A stretch of 64,000 bases of DNA from Cecembia sp. (GCF_007126775.1 NZ_SLAP01000021.1:1-64000), one strand, 5' to 3'. Shown: positions 9,685-20,462, numbered from the stretch's first letter. Translations and numbers: made by a program. The notes: generated by a model not told the origin, from the letters alone.

Positions 9685-10956
9685 ATGTTACTTGTCAATA
9701 GTATAAGAGATAATTTTGAAGTTGTGCTTGAAGGCCTTCAAAAGCGTAATTTCACCCATGCGGAAGCAGTGCTTCATCAGGTTTTGGAAATAGAAAAAAG
9801 CAGAAAGGAAACCCAATTGGAAAGAGACAATCTGCAAGCTGAATCAAACAGCCTGTCCAAACAGATCGGAATGTTGATGCGAGATGGCAAAAAAGCTGAA
9901 GCAGAAAACATAAAAACAAAAACGGCAGCTATCAAAGATCGAATCAAGAGCTTAGAAGAATCTTACAATACATATGAAGAGGACCTTCGCCAACTGCTCT
10001 ATACCATTCCAAATGTTCCCCATTATTCGGTTGTCAAAGGCAAATCAGCAGATGACAATGAAGTGGTATTGGAGTATGGTGAAATCCCGGAGCTTCCAGA
10101 AGATAAACTCCCACACTGGGACCTGATCAAGAATTACGATATCATAGATTTTGAATTGGGCACCAAAATTACAGGAGCCGGATTCCCTGTTTACAAAGGC
10201 CGTGGAGCAAGATTACAGCGTGGGCTGATCAATTTCTTTTTGGATGAGGCCATCAAGGCTGGGTACAATGAAGTTCAGCCTCCCATTTTGGTCAATGAAG
10301 ATTCTGGATATGGTACAGGACAGCTTCCCGACAAGGAAGGTCAAATGTATGAGGCTACAGCGGATAAACTCTATTTGATTCCCACCGCCGAAGTACCCAT
10401 CACCAATATGTACAGGGATGTGATCCTCAATGAAATAGAGTTTCCCATCAAAAATGTGGGCTATACCCCTTGTTTTCGAAGGGAGGCTGGAAGCTGGGGG
10501 GCCCATGTTCGTGGATTGAACCGTTTGCATCAATTTGACAAGGTAGAAATCGTACAGATTGTGCATCCCGACCATTCTTATGAGGCCTTGGAGGAAATGA
10601 GTGAATACGTTCAAGGCCTTCTCCAAAAACTGGAATTGCCTTACCGTGTATTGAAGCTTTGTGGCGGTGACATGGGATTTACCTCCTCCTTGACCTATGA
10701 TATGGAAGTTTATTCAGCCGCTCAGGAAAGGTGGCTGGAGGTCAGTTCGGTGAGCAATTTTGAATCTTACCAGGCCAACAGACTGAAATTGAGATACAAA
10801 GGAGATGATAAACGAACCCAATTGGCACACACACTTAATGGTAGTGCCCTGGCTTTGCCTCGGATTATTGCAGCCCTCTTGGAAAACAACCAAACAGAAG
10901 AAGGCATCAGAATGCCTGAAGTTTTAATCCCTTATCTGGGTTTTGATATCATTTAA
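9685..10956 (+). CDS. serS: seryl-tRNA synthetase
   Basis: Coiled-coil N-terminus; class II motifs LIPTAEVPITNMYRD, PCFRREAGSWGAHVRGLNRLHQFDKVE, HTLNGSALALPRIIAALLENNQTEEG. Confidence 0.98.
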   Translation: MLLVNSIRDNFEVVLEGLQKRNFTHAEAVLHQVLEIEKSRKETQLERDNLQAESNSLSKQIGMLMRDGKKAEAENIKTKTAAIKDRIKSLEESYNTYEEDLRQLLYTIPNVPHYSVVKGKSADDNEVVLEYGEIPELPEDKLPHWDLIKNYDIIDFELGTKITGAGFPVYKGRGARLQRGLINFFLDEAIKAGYNEVQPPILVNEDSGYGTGQLPDKEGQMYEATADKLYLIPTAEVPITNMYRDVILNEIEFPIKNVGYTPCFRREAGSWGAHVRGLNRLHQFDKVEIVQIVHPDHSYEALEEMSEYVQGLLQKLELPYRVLKLCGGDMGFTSSLTYDMEVYSAAQERWLEVSSVSNFESYQANRLKLRYKGDDKRTQLAHTLNGSALALPRIIAALLENNQTEEGIRMPEVLIPYLGFDII

Positions 10957-10975
10957 GCTGACGTATTAAAAACAT

Positions 10976-11013
10976 AAAAAAGCCTTTTGAAATAAATTTC
11001 AAAAGGCTTTTTT
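10976..11013. terminator. bidirectional rho-independent terminator
   Basis: AAAAAGCCTTTTGAAA-taaa-TTTCAAAAGGCTTTTTT between convergent serS and the 11020-11580 gene. Confidence 0.85.
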
Positions 11014-11019
11014 ATGAAT

Positions 11020-11580
11020 TCAATTCCTTAAATGAGCTGAAATAACGATTTTATTGGGTTTGGAAAATATAACTTCCTGAACGGTTTCTATTGCAAAATT
11101 ATCGATGAGTTTCGTAACCCCATGAATTCCCACAACTCCCCTTGTCTGAGAAGTATAAAAGGGGTTTTCAGTTTTGGATTGAAAGCTGATTTGCTTAACC
11201 TCTCCTTTCAAATACTCTACAATAATTTTTTTGATCTTCCCTTTTTCACCCTCCTTGAGTTCATGGATCAGGAAGCGCTCGCTTCTTTGCGTTTCATAAG
11301 CTTGGGCCAAAGCTGGTCTATTGATATCCGCTTGGATGAAAAATTCAAGCTCTTTCAGCCATCCTTCATATTCAGGAACAAATGTATTGCTCTCTTTTTC
11401 ACCATTGACCTTGACTTCTTTGAACAAGGTCATGCCGGTTATTTTTTCAGCTTGAACTTCCATGAATTCTTTTAGCGGAAAAAAGTCTGTCTCGGCATTG
11501 CCACCTGCTCCATTATTGCCTGTACAACTCCAGCTAAATAAGAGCACTAATAGCATGTTAATAGAAAATTTGACTTTCAT
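11020..11580 (-). CDS. hypothetical lipoprotein
   Basis: Signal peptide with lipobox-like LLFSWSC; no recognised family. Confidence 0.7.
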   Translation of the reverse strand: MKVKFSINMLLVLLFSWSCTGNNGAGGNAETDFFPLKEFMEVQAEKITGMTLFKEVKVNGEKESNTFVPEYEGWLKELEFFIQADINRPALAQAYETQRSERFLIHELKEGEKGKIKKIIVEYLKGEVKQISFQSKTENPFYTSQTRGVVGIHGVTKLIDNFAIETVQEVIFSKPNKIVISAHLRN

Positions 11581-11652
11581 ATGAAATTGTAGATTAATCT
11601 TAAATTAAGTGAAGAATATAGACGGAATTAAGAAACCCGGCCATTGAAGCTA

Positions 11653-13176
11653 TCATTTCAAAAGAATCTCTCCAGTCATTTCTTTTGGTATTTCCAGTCC
11701 CATCAGTTTGAGTATGGTAGGCGCAAGGTCTCCCAATTTTCCATCTTTGACATCAAGTCTATCCTGATCGTCCACCATAATACATGGCACCAAATTGGTG
11801 GAATGCGCGGTATTGGGACTTCCGTCTTCATTGATCATCACATCACTGTTGCCATGGTCAGCAATCACTATTGTAGTATATCCACTGGCAAGCGCTTGTG
11901 TGACCACTTCATTGGCACAGGTATCAACAGCTTCGCAGGCTTTCACAGCTGCCTCAAACACCCCTGTATGTCCTACCATATCTGCATTGGCAAAGTTAAG
12001 GCAAACGAAGTCAACTTCCTTCTTTTTGAGTTCAGCACGGATCTTATTCGAAATTTCAAAAGCACTCATTTCCGGTTTCAGGTCATAAGTTGCCACTTTT
12101 GGAGAGGAGCATAAAATCCTGGTTTCTCCTTCAAACTCTTTTTCTCTTCCTCCCGAAAAAAAGAAAGTTACATGGGGATACTTCTCTGTTTCTGCTATTC
12201 TTATCTGCTTTTTCCCATTTGCTGCAAGCACCTGTCCCAGTGTATTGCTGAGGTTGTCTTTTTCAAATAGGACCTTTACATCTTTAAAAGTCTCGTCATA
12301 ATTTGTAAAAGTGATGTAATGCAATTTAAGTTTTTTCATTTTAAAATCTTCAAAATCCTGCTGTGTGAGCACCTGGGTAATTTCTCTCCCACGATCTGTT
12401 CTGAAGTTAAAATTGATCACGACATCCCCTTCTGTAATCAGGGCAAGGGGCTTATTTTGATTGTTTGCCTGAATAATGGGACGAATGAATTCATCTGTCA
12501 CCCCATTGGAATAAGATTTTAAAACCGAAGCAATGATGTCTTTGGATTGTTCACCCTCTCCCAATACCAGGGCATCATAAGCAAGTTTAACCCGCTCCCA
12601 CCTTTTGTCTCTGTCCATGGCATAATACCTTCCTACCACAGAGGCAATTTTTCCAACGGAATGTTGCAGGTGTTCCCTCAGTTCATTCAGAAAGTGAAGG
12701 CCGCTCTTTGGATCCGTATCCCTCCCATCTGTAAAAGCATGGATAAAAGCTTCTTCCAATCCATTTGCCTTGGCTGCATCGCAAAGCCCTTTAAGGTGAT
12801 TGATATGGGCGTGAACTCCACCATCTGAAACCAATCCTATAAAGTGGACCTTTTTCCCGTTTGATTTGGCATAATCAAATGCATTTTTTAAAACGGGATG
12901 CGTATTCAGTTCTCCCTCCACAATAGCTTTATTGATTTTTACCAAATCCTGATAAACAACCCTACCAGCCCCAATATTCATATGCCCCACCTCTGAATTT
13001 CCCATTTGTCCTTCCGGAAGGCCAACCGCCAAGCCGGAGGCATCCAGTTTAGAATGCGGAAATTTTTCATACAAACTGTCAACAAATGGGGTTTTGGCTT
13101 TATCAATAGCAGAAACTTCTGGGTTGGTAGCCAAGCCCCATCCGTCCAAAATCATCAATAAGACTTTTTTCTTCAT
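11653..13176 (-). CDS. gpmI: 2,3-bisphosphoglycerate-independent phosphoglycerate mutase
   Basis: KKVLLMILDGWGLA, MGNSEVGHMNIGAGRVVYQDL, ADHGNSDVM, AHSTNLVPCI. Confidence 0.97.
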   Translation of the reverse strand: MKKKVLLMILDGWGLATNPEVSAIDKAKTPFVDSLYEKFPHSKLDASGLAVGLPEGQMGNSEVGHMNIGAGRVVYQDLVKINKAIVEGELNTHPVLKNAFDYAKSNGKKVHFIGLVSDGGVHAHINHLKGLCDAAKANGLEEAFIHAFTDGRDTDPKSGLHFLNELREHLQHSVGKIASVVGRYYAMDRDKRWERVKLAYDALVLGEGEQSKDIIASVLKSYSNGVTDEFIRPIIQANNQNKPLALITEGDVVINFNFRTDRGREITQVLTQQDFEDFKMKKLKLHYITFTNYDETFKDVKVLFEKDNLSNTLGQVLAANGKKQIRIAETEKYPHVTFFFSGGREKEFEGETRILCSSPKVATYDLKPEMSAFEISNKIRAELKKKEVDFVCLNFANADMVGHTGVFEAAVKACEAVDTCANEVVTQALASGYTTIVIADHGNSDVMINEDGSPNTAHSTNLVPCIMVDDQDRLDVKDGKLGDLAPTILKLMGLEIPKEMTGEILLK

Positions 13177-13357
13177 GGAATTATTTTTCAGGATGTTTTA
13201 CCACCCAATGTTAAAACTGATTGTAAAAATGAGGATTCTTTGTTTAGTCAACAAAAATCCTTTCGTTTAATTTGTAAAAATACAAAACTATAAAAAAAAT
13301 TTCTCATTGAGACTGCTCCCCTATTTTTGGCTTAATATTTGATTATGTAGGTCTGCG

Positions 13358-13765
13358 ATGAAAAAATTCCTTTACATAGGACTAATTTTATTTATACTCT
13401 TCTCATTGACAGAAGCAAAGTCTACTTTTCTAAGATCAGAAAATGTGAAGGAAGATATTTTACATGTTTTTCAGTCTGGGTCGAGTAAGGAGCTTGCCCG
13501 TTTTTTTGAAAACGGAGTGGACATCAACATCAACGGAAATCAGGGCGATTATTCAAGGAATCAAGCTGAGTTGGTGATGCGTGACTTTTTTAAAAAATAC
13601 CCACCGGTAGATTTCCAGTTGCTCCATGAAGGAAAAAATGCCGAACAAATAGTTTACTATATCGGTGTTTATAAATCGGAAGACATCTCCTTCAAGGTAT
13701 TTATCCGTGGCAAAAAGGATAATGAAGCTGTGAAATTCTACAGCCTCGATATTGTTAAGAGTTAA
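13358..13765 (+). CDS. DUF4783-type exported protein
   Basis: Signal peptide; FENGVDINING...QAELVMRDFFKKYPP pattern of DUF4783 proteins usually next to nadC in Bacteroidota. Confidence 0.7.
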   Translation: MKKFLYIGLILFILFSLTEAKSTFLRSENVKEDILHVFQSGSSKELARFFENGVDININGNQGDYSRNQAELVMRDFFKKYPPVDFQLLHEGKNAEQIVYYIGVYKSEDISFKVFIRGKKDNEAVKFYSLDIVKS

Positions 13766-13792
13766 GTCAGGCTTTTTTCTTAATTTTATGCT

Positions 13793-14653
13793 GTGAAAAA
13801 ACCCAACTATCTCAGTCCGGAGAAAATCCAAATTTTTATCCAACAGGCCTTACAGGAAGATGTAGGGGACGGTGACCATTCTACCCTTGGAGCGATCCCA
13901 AAAAATAAAAAAGGAAAGGCGCAACTGATCATTAAAGAAAAAGGAGTCATTGCAGGCCTTGAGCTTGCAAAAATGATTTTCCATCAATATGATCCAGAAC
14001 TTGAAGTGGAACTGCTGTTGGAAGATGGTCAGGAAGTCCAGCCAGGGGATATTGGACTCACAGTCTCCGGAGCAGCTGCATCTATATTGACAACAGAAAG
14101 ACTGATCTTGAACTGTATGCAACGAATGAGTGGTATTGCGACAAAAGCGCATCAATTGAACCAACTCATCCAACATACCGATGCCAGGTTAATGGATACC
14201 AGAAAAACCACACCTAATTTTAGGCTGATGGAAAAGTGGGCTGTTTGGATAGGTGGAGGCCTTAACCATCGTTTTGCACTCTACGATATGGTGATGCTCA
14301 AAGACAACCATATTGACTTTGCTGGTGGTATTGATGCCGCTATTGCACAAACAAAATCCTATCTCAGTGCAAATGGATTAAACTTAAAAATAGAGGTTGA
14401 AACACGAAGCCTTTCCGAGGTAGCACAAGTACTTGAAATAGGGGGTATTGATTATATCATGCTGGACAATATGGACTATGCTACCATGAGAAAAGCAGTG
14501 GCAATGGTAGCAGGTAGATATCCTTTGGAAGCTTCCGGGGGAATTACAGAAGAAAACCTTAAAGAAGTGGCCGAATGTGGTGTTGACTTTATTTCTGTGG
14601 GGGCATTGACGCATCAGGTTAAAAGCCTGGATATCAGCTTGAAGGCTTTTTAA
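13793..14653 (+). CDS. nadC: nicotinate-nucleotide pyrophosphorylase (carboxylating); GTG start
   Basis: ALQEDVGDGDHST, LNCMQRMSGIAT, DTRKTTPNFRLMEKWAVWIGGGLNHRFALYDMVMLKDNH. Confidence 0.97.
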   Translation: MKKPNYLSPEKIQIFIQQALQEDVGDGDHSTLGAIPKNKKGKAQLIIKEKGVIAGLELAKMIFHQYDPELEVELLLEDGQEVQPGDIGLTVSGAAASILTTERLILNCMQRMSGIATKAHQLNQLIQHTDARLMDTRKTTPNFRLMEKWAVWIGGGLNHRFALYDMVMLKDNHIDFAGGIDAAIAQTKSYLSANGLNLKIEVETRSLSEVAQVLEIGGIDYIMLDNMDYATMRKAVAMVAGRYPLEASGGITEENLKEVAECGVDFISVGALTHQVKSLDISLKAF

Positions 14654-14668
14654 AATTACAAAAGGATC

Positions 14669-14715
14669 AAAAAAGAGCATGATGTTGTCTATGTACAACA
14701 GCATGCTCTTTTTTT
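14669..14715. terminator. bidirectional rho-independent terminator
   Basis: AAAAAAGAGCATGATGTTGT-ctatgt-ACAACAGCATGCTCTTTTTTT between convergent nadC and amt. Confidence 0.8.
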
Positions 14716-14734
14716 AGAAAATTAAGGCTAATTA

Positions 14735-15967
14735 TCAGTCTTTGGAAGCAAAATCAGGATAAGCTTGCATGCTGTGCTCATTGATATCCAAACCTTCCAC
14801 TTCTTCTCTTTCATCTACCCGGATACCAATACTCCTTTTCAGGGAAAAGAACATGATCCAACTGGTAAGGAAACAGAATGCGCCCACTACTCCTATGCCT
14901 ATCAATTGAGAGATAACTTGCTGAAAACTTGCGAGATCTCCGAAAAAACCCACTGCCAAAGTCCCCCAGATCCCACCGATCAAATGAACTGAAATTGCTC
15001 CAACGGGATCATCTATCTTTATCTTATCAAAAAACACTACTCCCAAAACCACCAATATACCTCCGATAAATCCAATAATGGCTGCTTCTCCTATTCCCAT
15101 TAAGTCAGCTCCGGCAGTAATCCCAACCAACCCTGCCAGAATTCCATTGAGCACCATGGTGATATCATAAGTTTTAAATTTGAGGTAAGCAGTAAACAAA
15201 GCCCCAAAAGCTCCTGCTGCCCCTGCAATTGCTGTGGTAACAAATACCAAAGATACTTCTCCTGGGTCTGCACTAAGCACTGAACCTCCATTAAATCCGA
15301 ACCATCCAAACCAAAGAAGGAAGACCCCGATCGTGGCCAGGGGAATGCTATGCCCCGGAATTGCCCGCATACCTGATGCCGTATACTTCCCGATCCTTGG
15401 TCCTAGGAGGAAGGCACCCACAAGGGCTCCCCAGCCTCCTACTGAGTGTACTATGGTAGAACCTGCAAAATCATAAAAAGGAGTGTCCAAGGTATCCAAA
15501 AACCCTCCGCCCCATTTCCACATCCCAACAATAGGGTAACAGATTCCCACATATAGAACAGAGAAAAAGAGGAATGGCCCAAGTTTTATCCGCTCTGCAA
15601 CAGCACCGGATACAATTGTAGCTGCGGTAGCAGCAAACATCGCCTGAAATATAAAATCTGTGTAAAAAGTATAACCTTCATTATAACTGCTGGTATTCCA
15701 GGCCTCAGGCAAAGATATGCCCAGACCTCCTAATCCTATAAAACCTCCTTCAAATGCTTCCCCTGGGTACATCAGGTTAAAACCAATAAAGGCATAGGTG
15801 AGCAGTCCTATTGCCGGTATCAGGGTGTTTTTGAAAAGGATGTTGACGGTATTCTTGGCCCTTGTTAGGCCTGCTTCCAGACTTGCAAACCCAAGGTGCA
15901 TGACGAAAACCAACAAAGTGGCTACCATCACCCAAAGGTTATTGATAGTAAATAATTCTTGATTCAT
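14735..15967 (-). CDS. amt: ammonium transporter (Amt/MEP/Rh family)
   Basis: GFASLEAGLTRAKNTVNILFKN, DFAGSTIVHSVGGWGALVGAFLLGPR, LLWFGWFGFNGGS. Confidence 0.96.
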   Translation of the reverse strand: MNQELFTINNLWVMVATLLVFVMHLGFASLEAGLTRAKNTVNILFKNTLIPAIGLLTYAFIGFNLMYPGEAFEGGFIGLGGLGISLPEAWNTSSYNEGYTFYTDFIFQAMFAATAATIVSGAVAERIKLGPFLFFSVLYVGICYPIVGMWKWGGGFLDTLDTPFYDFAGSTIVHSVGGWGALVGAFLLGPRIGKYTASGMRAIPGHSIPLATIGVFLLWFGWFGFNGGSVLSADPGEVSLVFVTTAIAGAAGAFGALFTAYLKFKTYDITMVLNGILAGLVGITAGADLMGIGEAAIIGFIGGILVVLGVVFFDKIKIDDPVGAISVHLIGGIWGTLAVGFFGDLASFQQVISQLIGIGVVGAFCFLTSWIMFFSLKRSIGIRVDEREEVEGLDINEHSMQAYPDFASKD

Positions 15968-16046
15968 AGGTTTGATTGGTTTGAGGTTTTAAGGAACAAT
16001 ACCCGCTCAGATAAAAATTTCTGTGGGATATTGCACATACTTTGGT

Positions 16047-16394
16047 TTATAGTGCTATCTCTCCAGTATCATTGTTCCTGATACGGTAAGCACTGAGGGC
16101 TTCATAGACAAATATCTTCCCGTCTCCAACTTCACCAGTCCTTCCCTGACTGAGAATACATTGAATAATTTCATCCACGTGCTCATCAGCAGTGACGATT
16201 TCAATCTTCGTCCTTGGAATATAGGCCGGCTCATAGGCCACCCCTCGGTAGGTCTGTGGCTTAGGATGTTCCATTCCCATACCTTTTACCTCATAAAAGG
16301 TGAAGAATTTCACCCCTAGCCCAGCGATACATTGATGTATCTCTTCAAATTTGGATGTTCTAATAATTGCTTCAATTTTTTTCATTTTAGACAA
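16047..16394 (-). CDS. glnB: P-II family nitrogen regulatory protein
   Basis: MKKIEAIIRTSKFEEIHQCIAGLG; T-loop with TYRGVAY; GEVGDGKIFVYE; immediately upstream of amt on the same strand. Confidence 0.92.
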   Translation of the reverse strand: MSKMKKIEAIIRTSKFEEIHQCIAGLGVKFFTFYEVKGMGMEHPKPQTYRGVAYEPAYIPRTKIEIVTADEHVDEIIQCILSQGRTGEVGDGKIFVYEALSAYRIRNNDTGEIAL

Positions 16395-16678
16395 TTTTAC
16401 ATAGGGTTTAATAGGAAATACCCGCTAATCTAAAACATTTATTACAAAAAAGTAATTTTTGATTTATTTTTTAACTGAATTTTAATTGATTTTCATTTTA
16501 TAAACAAAATAGAGACGCTAAAACACCCTATTACTTCTTAAATCATGTTTTTATAATTGATTTTGGTTTAAATAACAAGCAAGCCCTCTATCCATGGTAG
16601 TTTATTAAATAAAATGGACAATGGCTTTTCAGAAAGTAGGAAAAAACTAATTTTGGGGTTGATTTGAAAAATTGAGAC

Positions 16679-17584
16679 ATGAAAAATAAACCAACACTTT
16701 TGGTACTTGCGGCTGGAATGGGCAGCAGGTATGGCGGGAATAAACAGATAGATGGGTTTGGCCCTAATGGCGAGACCATTTTGGAATATTCAATTTATGA
16801 TGCTATTCGGGCAGGTTTCGGCAAAGTAGTGCTTATTGTAAGGGAGGAAATACTGGAGGTCGCCAAAGACTTGCTGGTACCGAAACTGAAGGACAAAATT
16901 GAGCTTGATTTTGTACTTCAATCCATAAACAGCTTTGTACCTGATGAATTTAGAAATCCAGAAAGGGTAAAACCCTATGGCACAGCACATGCCGTGCTCT
17001 GTGCAAAAGATGCCATTGCTGAGCCTTTTGCGGTTATCAATGCAGATGATTTTTATGGAAAAGAAGCATTTGAAATTTTGGGCAAGTTTTTAAGTGATGG
17101 TGTACAGCCGCAATTGCATGCCATGGTAGGATATGCGATTGAAAATGTTTTATCCAAACACGGTACCGTCAGCCGGGGGGTATGTACGATGAATGCGGCC
17201 AACCAATTGATCGGGATGGTTGAGCGAACCTCTATCGCAAAGGAAGGTGATAAAATTATCTCAAGAGGAGAAGGAGAATCACTGGAAATTGAGGAAGGAA
17301 CACCTGTTTCTATGAATTTCTGGGGCTTCCATCATGCAGTTTTTTCTGATTTAGAACTGATGTGGAAGGAGTTTTTGCCAGCCAACAGGGAGAATCTCAA
17401 ATCAGAGTTTTTCATACCCACTGTAGCCAATAACCTGATAAAATCCGGAAAAGGAGCATTTGAAATATTGGAAGGTGGTAAAACCTGGTTTGGGGTAACT
17501 TATACAGAAGATAAACCTGTGGTCATTGAATCATTAAAAAACATGCATGAAATTGGGGAATACCCCAACAAACTTTGGGGCTGA
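16679..17584 (+). CDS. NTP-transferase / sugar nucleotidyltransferase family protein
   Basis: LLVLAAGMGSRYGGNKQIDGFGPNGETILEYSIYDA nucleotidyltransferase signature; INADDFYG. Confidence 0.85.
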   Translation: MKNKPTLLVLAAGMGSRYGGNKQIDGFGPNGETILEYSIYDAIRAGFGKVVLIVREEILEVAKDLLVPKLKDKIELDFVLQSINSFVPDEFRNPERVKPYGTAHAVLCAKDAIAEPFAVINADDFYGKEAFEILGKFLSDGVQPQLHAMVGYAIENVLSKHGTVSRGVCTMNAANQLIGMVERTSIAKEGDKIISRGEGESLEIEEGTPVSMNFWGFHHAVFSDLELMWKEFLPANRENLKSEFFIPTVANNLIKSGKGAFEILEGGKTWFGVTYTEDKPVVIESLKNMHEIGEYPNKLWG

Positions 17585-17596
17585 TCCAATGGGAAA

Positions 17597-17622
17597 GGGG
17601 GGAGGAATTCCTCCCCCAATTT
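17597..17622. terminator. palindromic hairpin, probable terminator between convergent genes
   Basis: 20-nt perfect palindrome GGGGGAGGAATTCCTCCCCC (17598-17617) followed by AATTTTAT. Confidence 0.55.
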
Positions 17623-17641
17623 TATGATCATCCAATCCGTT

Positions 17642-18766
17642 TTAAGAACCTAATGCCTCCATCAAAACATTATAAGCCTCATCTCCAGGCCTAGGGGCAT
17701 TGGGACTGATCAGCTTGTTGTCTTTGCCAATAATTAAATACCTGGGAATGCCCCAGACTTTAAAATACCGCATGATTTCCGCTTCAAAACCTTTTCCTGC
17801 AAAAAGATGCACTCCCCGCATGGGGTTTTTTTCCAAATATTTTTTCCAAGGCTCTTGATTTTCATCAATGGATATATACATTAAAACCACATCCTCTTTT
17901 TCTCTTAATTTTTTCTCAAAAGAAGGGGTTTTGGTCTTGAAAGTATTGATACAAGGGCCGCACCAGCTTGCCCAAAGATCAAGGTAAATAATTTTATCCT
18001 TGAATTCAGACAACGATCTGGGATTGCCTTCCATATCAAGAAAAGAAAAATCCTCTACTGCTGCACCTTCCCTCAGTTTTTCCAGGGAAATAAGGGTAAC
18101 CTTCATGCTTTCGTAAAAACGGGAATCTGGATAAGCAGTTTTGAAGCTTTCTGTCATCGCATTGATGGCGTCATAACTTTCATTGAGCATGGCCATTTCA
18201 TTCATGATATAAGCAGCCCGGTAAAGTTCTAAAATTGGCGCCTCTTCAGAATAAATATAAGTCATAACTTCTGTATTGGGCATGCCAAATGGAATTTCTA
18301 AAGCAGCATGAATACCCATGATAATAGCCCTCGAATTATCTTCATTGAGTGAGTTTAACGTTTGATCGTAGCCCATTTCAAGAAGAAAGGTTCTGAAAAA
18401 TCCTGTCCTTGCATCAGTATCCAAATCCGCTGCCCTATCCAGGTAAAGCTCTCCCAATTGAATCATCATGGTCTGGGTAAACTGAGTGCCTTTTTCTTTC
18501 TCTTCATCTGTCAACTGGCTTCCGTAATTGGCCTGGATTTCATCGAAATCCTTTTCCACTCCTTTACAGAAATCAATAAACACTTCCTTTGTAGGCAGTT
18601 CTTCCACATCGTAAATTACTTCAGAAACCCTGCTGTATAGATCTTCCTGTATAAGTTTTTGAAGTGCATTCATGTATTGCGTATAAGAAGCTGATGGACC
18701 TTGCGCAAAAAGCGGTAGATAAATAACAAATAGTAGCAAGGTGAAATAATATTTTCTCATATACAT
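17642..18766 (-). CDS. TlpA-like thioredoxin-family protein with N-terminal extension
   Basis: Signal peptide; DLWASWCGPCINTFKTKTPSFEKKL; WGIPRYLIIGKDNKLI. Confidence 0.88.
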   Translation of the reverse strand: MYMRKYYFTLLLFVIYLPLFAQGPSASYTQYMNALQKLIQEDLYSRVSEVIYDVEELPTKEVFIDFCKGVEKDFDEIQANYGSQLTDEEKEKGTQFTQTMMIQLGELYLDRAADLDTDARTGFFRTFLLEMGYDQTLNSLNEDNSRAIIMGIHAALEIPFGMPNTEVMTYIYSEEAPILELYRAAYIMNEMAMLNESYDAINAMTESFKTAYPDSRFYESMKVTLISLEKLREGAAVEDFSFLDMEGNPRSLSEFKDKIIYLDLWASWCGPCINTFKTKTPSFEKKLREKEDVVLMYISIDENQEPWKKYLEKNPMRGVHLFAGKGFEAEIMRYFKVWGIPRYLIIGKDNKLISPNAPRPGDEAYNVLMEALGS

Positions 18767-18875
18767 GGAAGATTTTGTTTTTAGGAATTACATGAATTAA
18801 CGGACGAATATAATATCTAGATGTATAATTCTTATTAATTTTGAAAACATAAGCATTCACCAAAAAGACCGAATC

Positions 18876-19295
18876 ATGAAAAAGCTGTTTTTCTCCTCAT
18901 CTTCATTTGGAACTGATCTGGCTTTATTGCTGCTAAGAGTGGGGTCAGCGTTGATGATGATTACCCATGGATGGGCAAAAATATCAGACTTCAGCGCCAG
19001 ACTGACTACCTTTAGAGATCCTATTGGACTTGGGCCAGCGCTTTCCCTTCAGGCCACCATTTTTGCAGAATTTTTCTGTGCAATATTATTGGCTCTTGGT
19101 TTTATGACAAGGCTTTCCTTGATTCCTTTAATATTTACAATGTCGGTTGTGACCTTCCTTGTCCATGCAGATGATCCTTTCTCCATTAAGGAAAAGGCCC
19201 TGTTATTTCTTTTAATCTTTTTTGTACAATTTCTTATGGGGCCAGGAAAATACTCTTTGGATGCTCAAATAAGAAAGAGAAGAGGCGGTTATTGA
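18876..19295 (+). CDS. DoxX family membrane protein
   Basis: DLALLLLRVGSALMMITHGWAKI...GLGPALSLQATIFAEFFCAILLALGFMTR. Confidence 0.88.
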   Translation: MKKLFFSSSSFGTDLALLLLRVGSALMMITHGWAKISDFSARLTTFRDPIGLGPALSLQATIFAEFFCAILLALGFMTRLSLIPLIFTMSVVTFLVHADDPFSIKEKALLFLLIFFVQFLMGPGKYSLDAQIRKRRGGY

Positions 19296-20398
19296 TCCAT
19301 ATACTTCAAAACTCCTTCTTTAACCAGAAAAAAACGGGATTCGGAATTAATCTTGCTCAAAATCTCTTTGGAACGTTCTGGTCTGGCATCGGTAATAAAT
19401 AATTGCCCAAAGCGATGATCTGCTACCAATTGCATTAATTTTTGAATACGATTGTCATCCAGCTTGTCAAAAATATCATCCAATAGTAAAATAGGTTTGG
19501 TCTTTTTATGGCTGAGAAAAATCTGGAATTGTGCCAATTTAAGGGCTATAACAAAAGATTTTTGTTGGCCTTGGGATCCGAACTTCTTAAGTGGATAACC
19601 TTCTAATTCAAAAACAAAATCATCTTTGTGCACCCCCATATTGGTCCTTTTGAGCAAAAAATCCTTCTGGGCTGCACTTTGAAAATTCTTCTCGAAATTT
19701 TCAAAGAGGCAATGGGTATCATAAGTAATCCCAATTTCTTCCTGATTATCGGATATTTCTGCATAATAAGCCTTGAGCAATGGCTCATATTCTGTGATAA
19801 AGTTTGCCCTTTGCCAAGCAATCTCAATAGACAGCTGTATAATTTCCCTGTCATAGACTGCAATGAAATTTTTATCCCATCTCCCTTTTTCCGCAAATTG
19901 TTTAATCAGTGCATTTCTTTGTTTGAGAAAATGCTGGTACCTGACCAGACTATCCAGGTAAGATTTACTGAGCTGACACAACATATTGTCAAAAAATCTC
20001 CTTCTTTCTTCACTGCCATCTTTGATCAGCATCGTATCATCAGGAGCAATCATTACTACGGGAAGCAGTCCAACATGGTCGCTCATCTTCTCCACTGCCT
20101 TGCCACTTTGCAGCAACTGTTTCTTTTTCCCACTTTCAAAAATACAGCGGATTTCTAGTTCCTTTCCTTCCAGATCAAAATCTCCGAAGATGGTAAAAAA
20201 TTCTCTTTGGTGCTGTACGTTGAGGTTATCCATCCCATTGATGGCACTTTTAGTCAGGCATAAGTAATGTATTGCATCTAAAAGATTGGTTTTTCCACTG
20301 CCATTAATTCCTACGAAACAGTTGATCTCTTCCGAAAATTGCACCTCTGCTTTGTTATAATTCTTAAATTGTTGTAAGCGGATATTTTTGAGGTGCAT
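19289..20398 (-). CDS. recF: DNA replication/repair protein RecF
   Basis: LKNIRLQQFKNYNKAEVQFSEEINCFVGINGSGKTNLLDAIHYLCLTKS; GSQGQQKSFVIALKLAQF; PILLLDDIFDKLDDNR. Confidence 0.97.
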   Translation of the reverse strand: MHLKNIRLQQFKNYNKAEVQFSEEINCFVGINGSGKTNLLDAIHYLCLTKSAINGMDNLNVQHQREFFTIFGDFDLEGKELEIRCIFESGKKKQLLQSGKAVEKMSDHVGLLPVVMIAPDDTMLIKDGSEERRRFFDNMLCQLSKSYLDSLVRYQHFLKQRNALIKQFAEKGRWDKNFIAVYDREIIQLSIEIAWQRANFITEYEPLLKAYYAEISDNQEEIGITYDTHCLFENFEKNFQSAAQKDFLLKRTNMGVHKDDFVFELEGYPLKKFGSQGQQKSFVIALKLAQFQIFLSHKKTKPILLLDDIFDKLDDNRIQKLMQLVADHRFGQLFITDARPERSKEILSKINSESRFFLVKEGVLKYMDQ

Positions 20399-20462
20399 CT
20401 TGCAGAAACTGTGGGGTTTTTGACTATTTTCGCATTTGGACTTAAAATTCAGCCCATTTCAT

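Noticed and set aside
11644-12114. 156-aa plus-strand ORF antisense to gpmI
   Set aside because: Shadow ORF opposite gpmI with no family features.
19628-20158. 176-aa plus-strand ORF antisense to recF
   Set aside because: Shadow ORF opposite a confidently identified recF; composition reflects complement of the coding frame.
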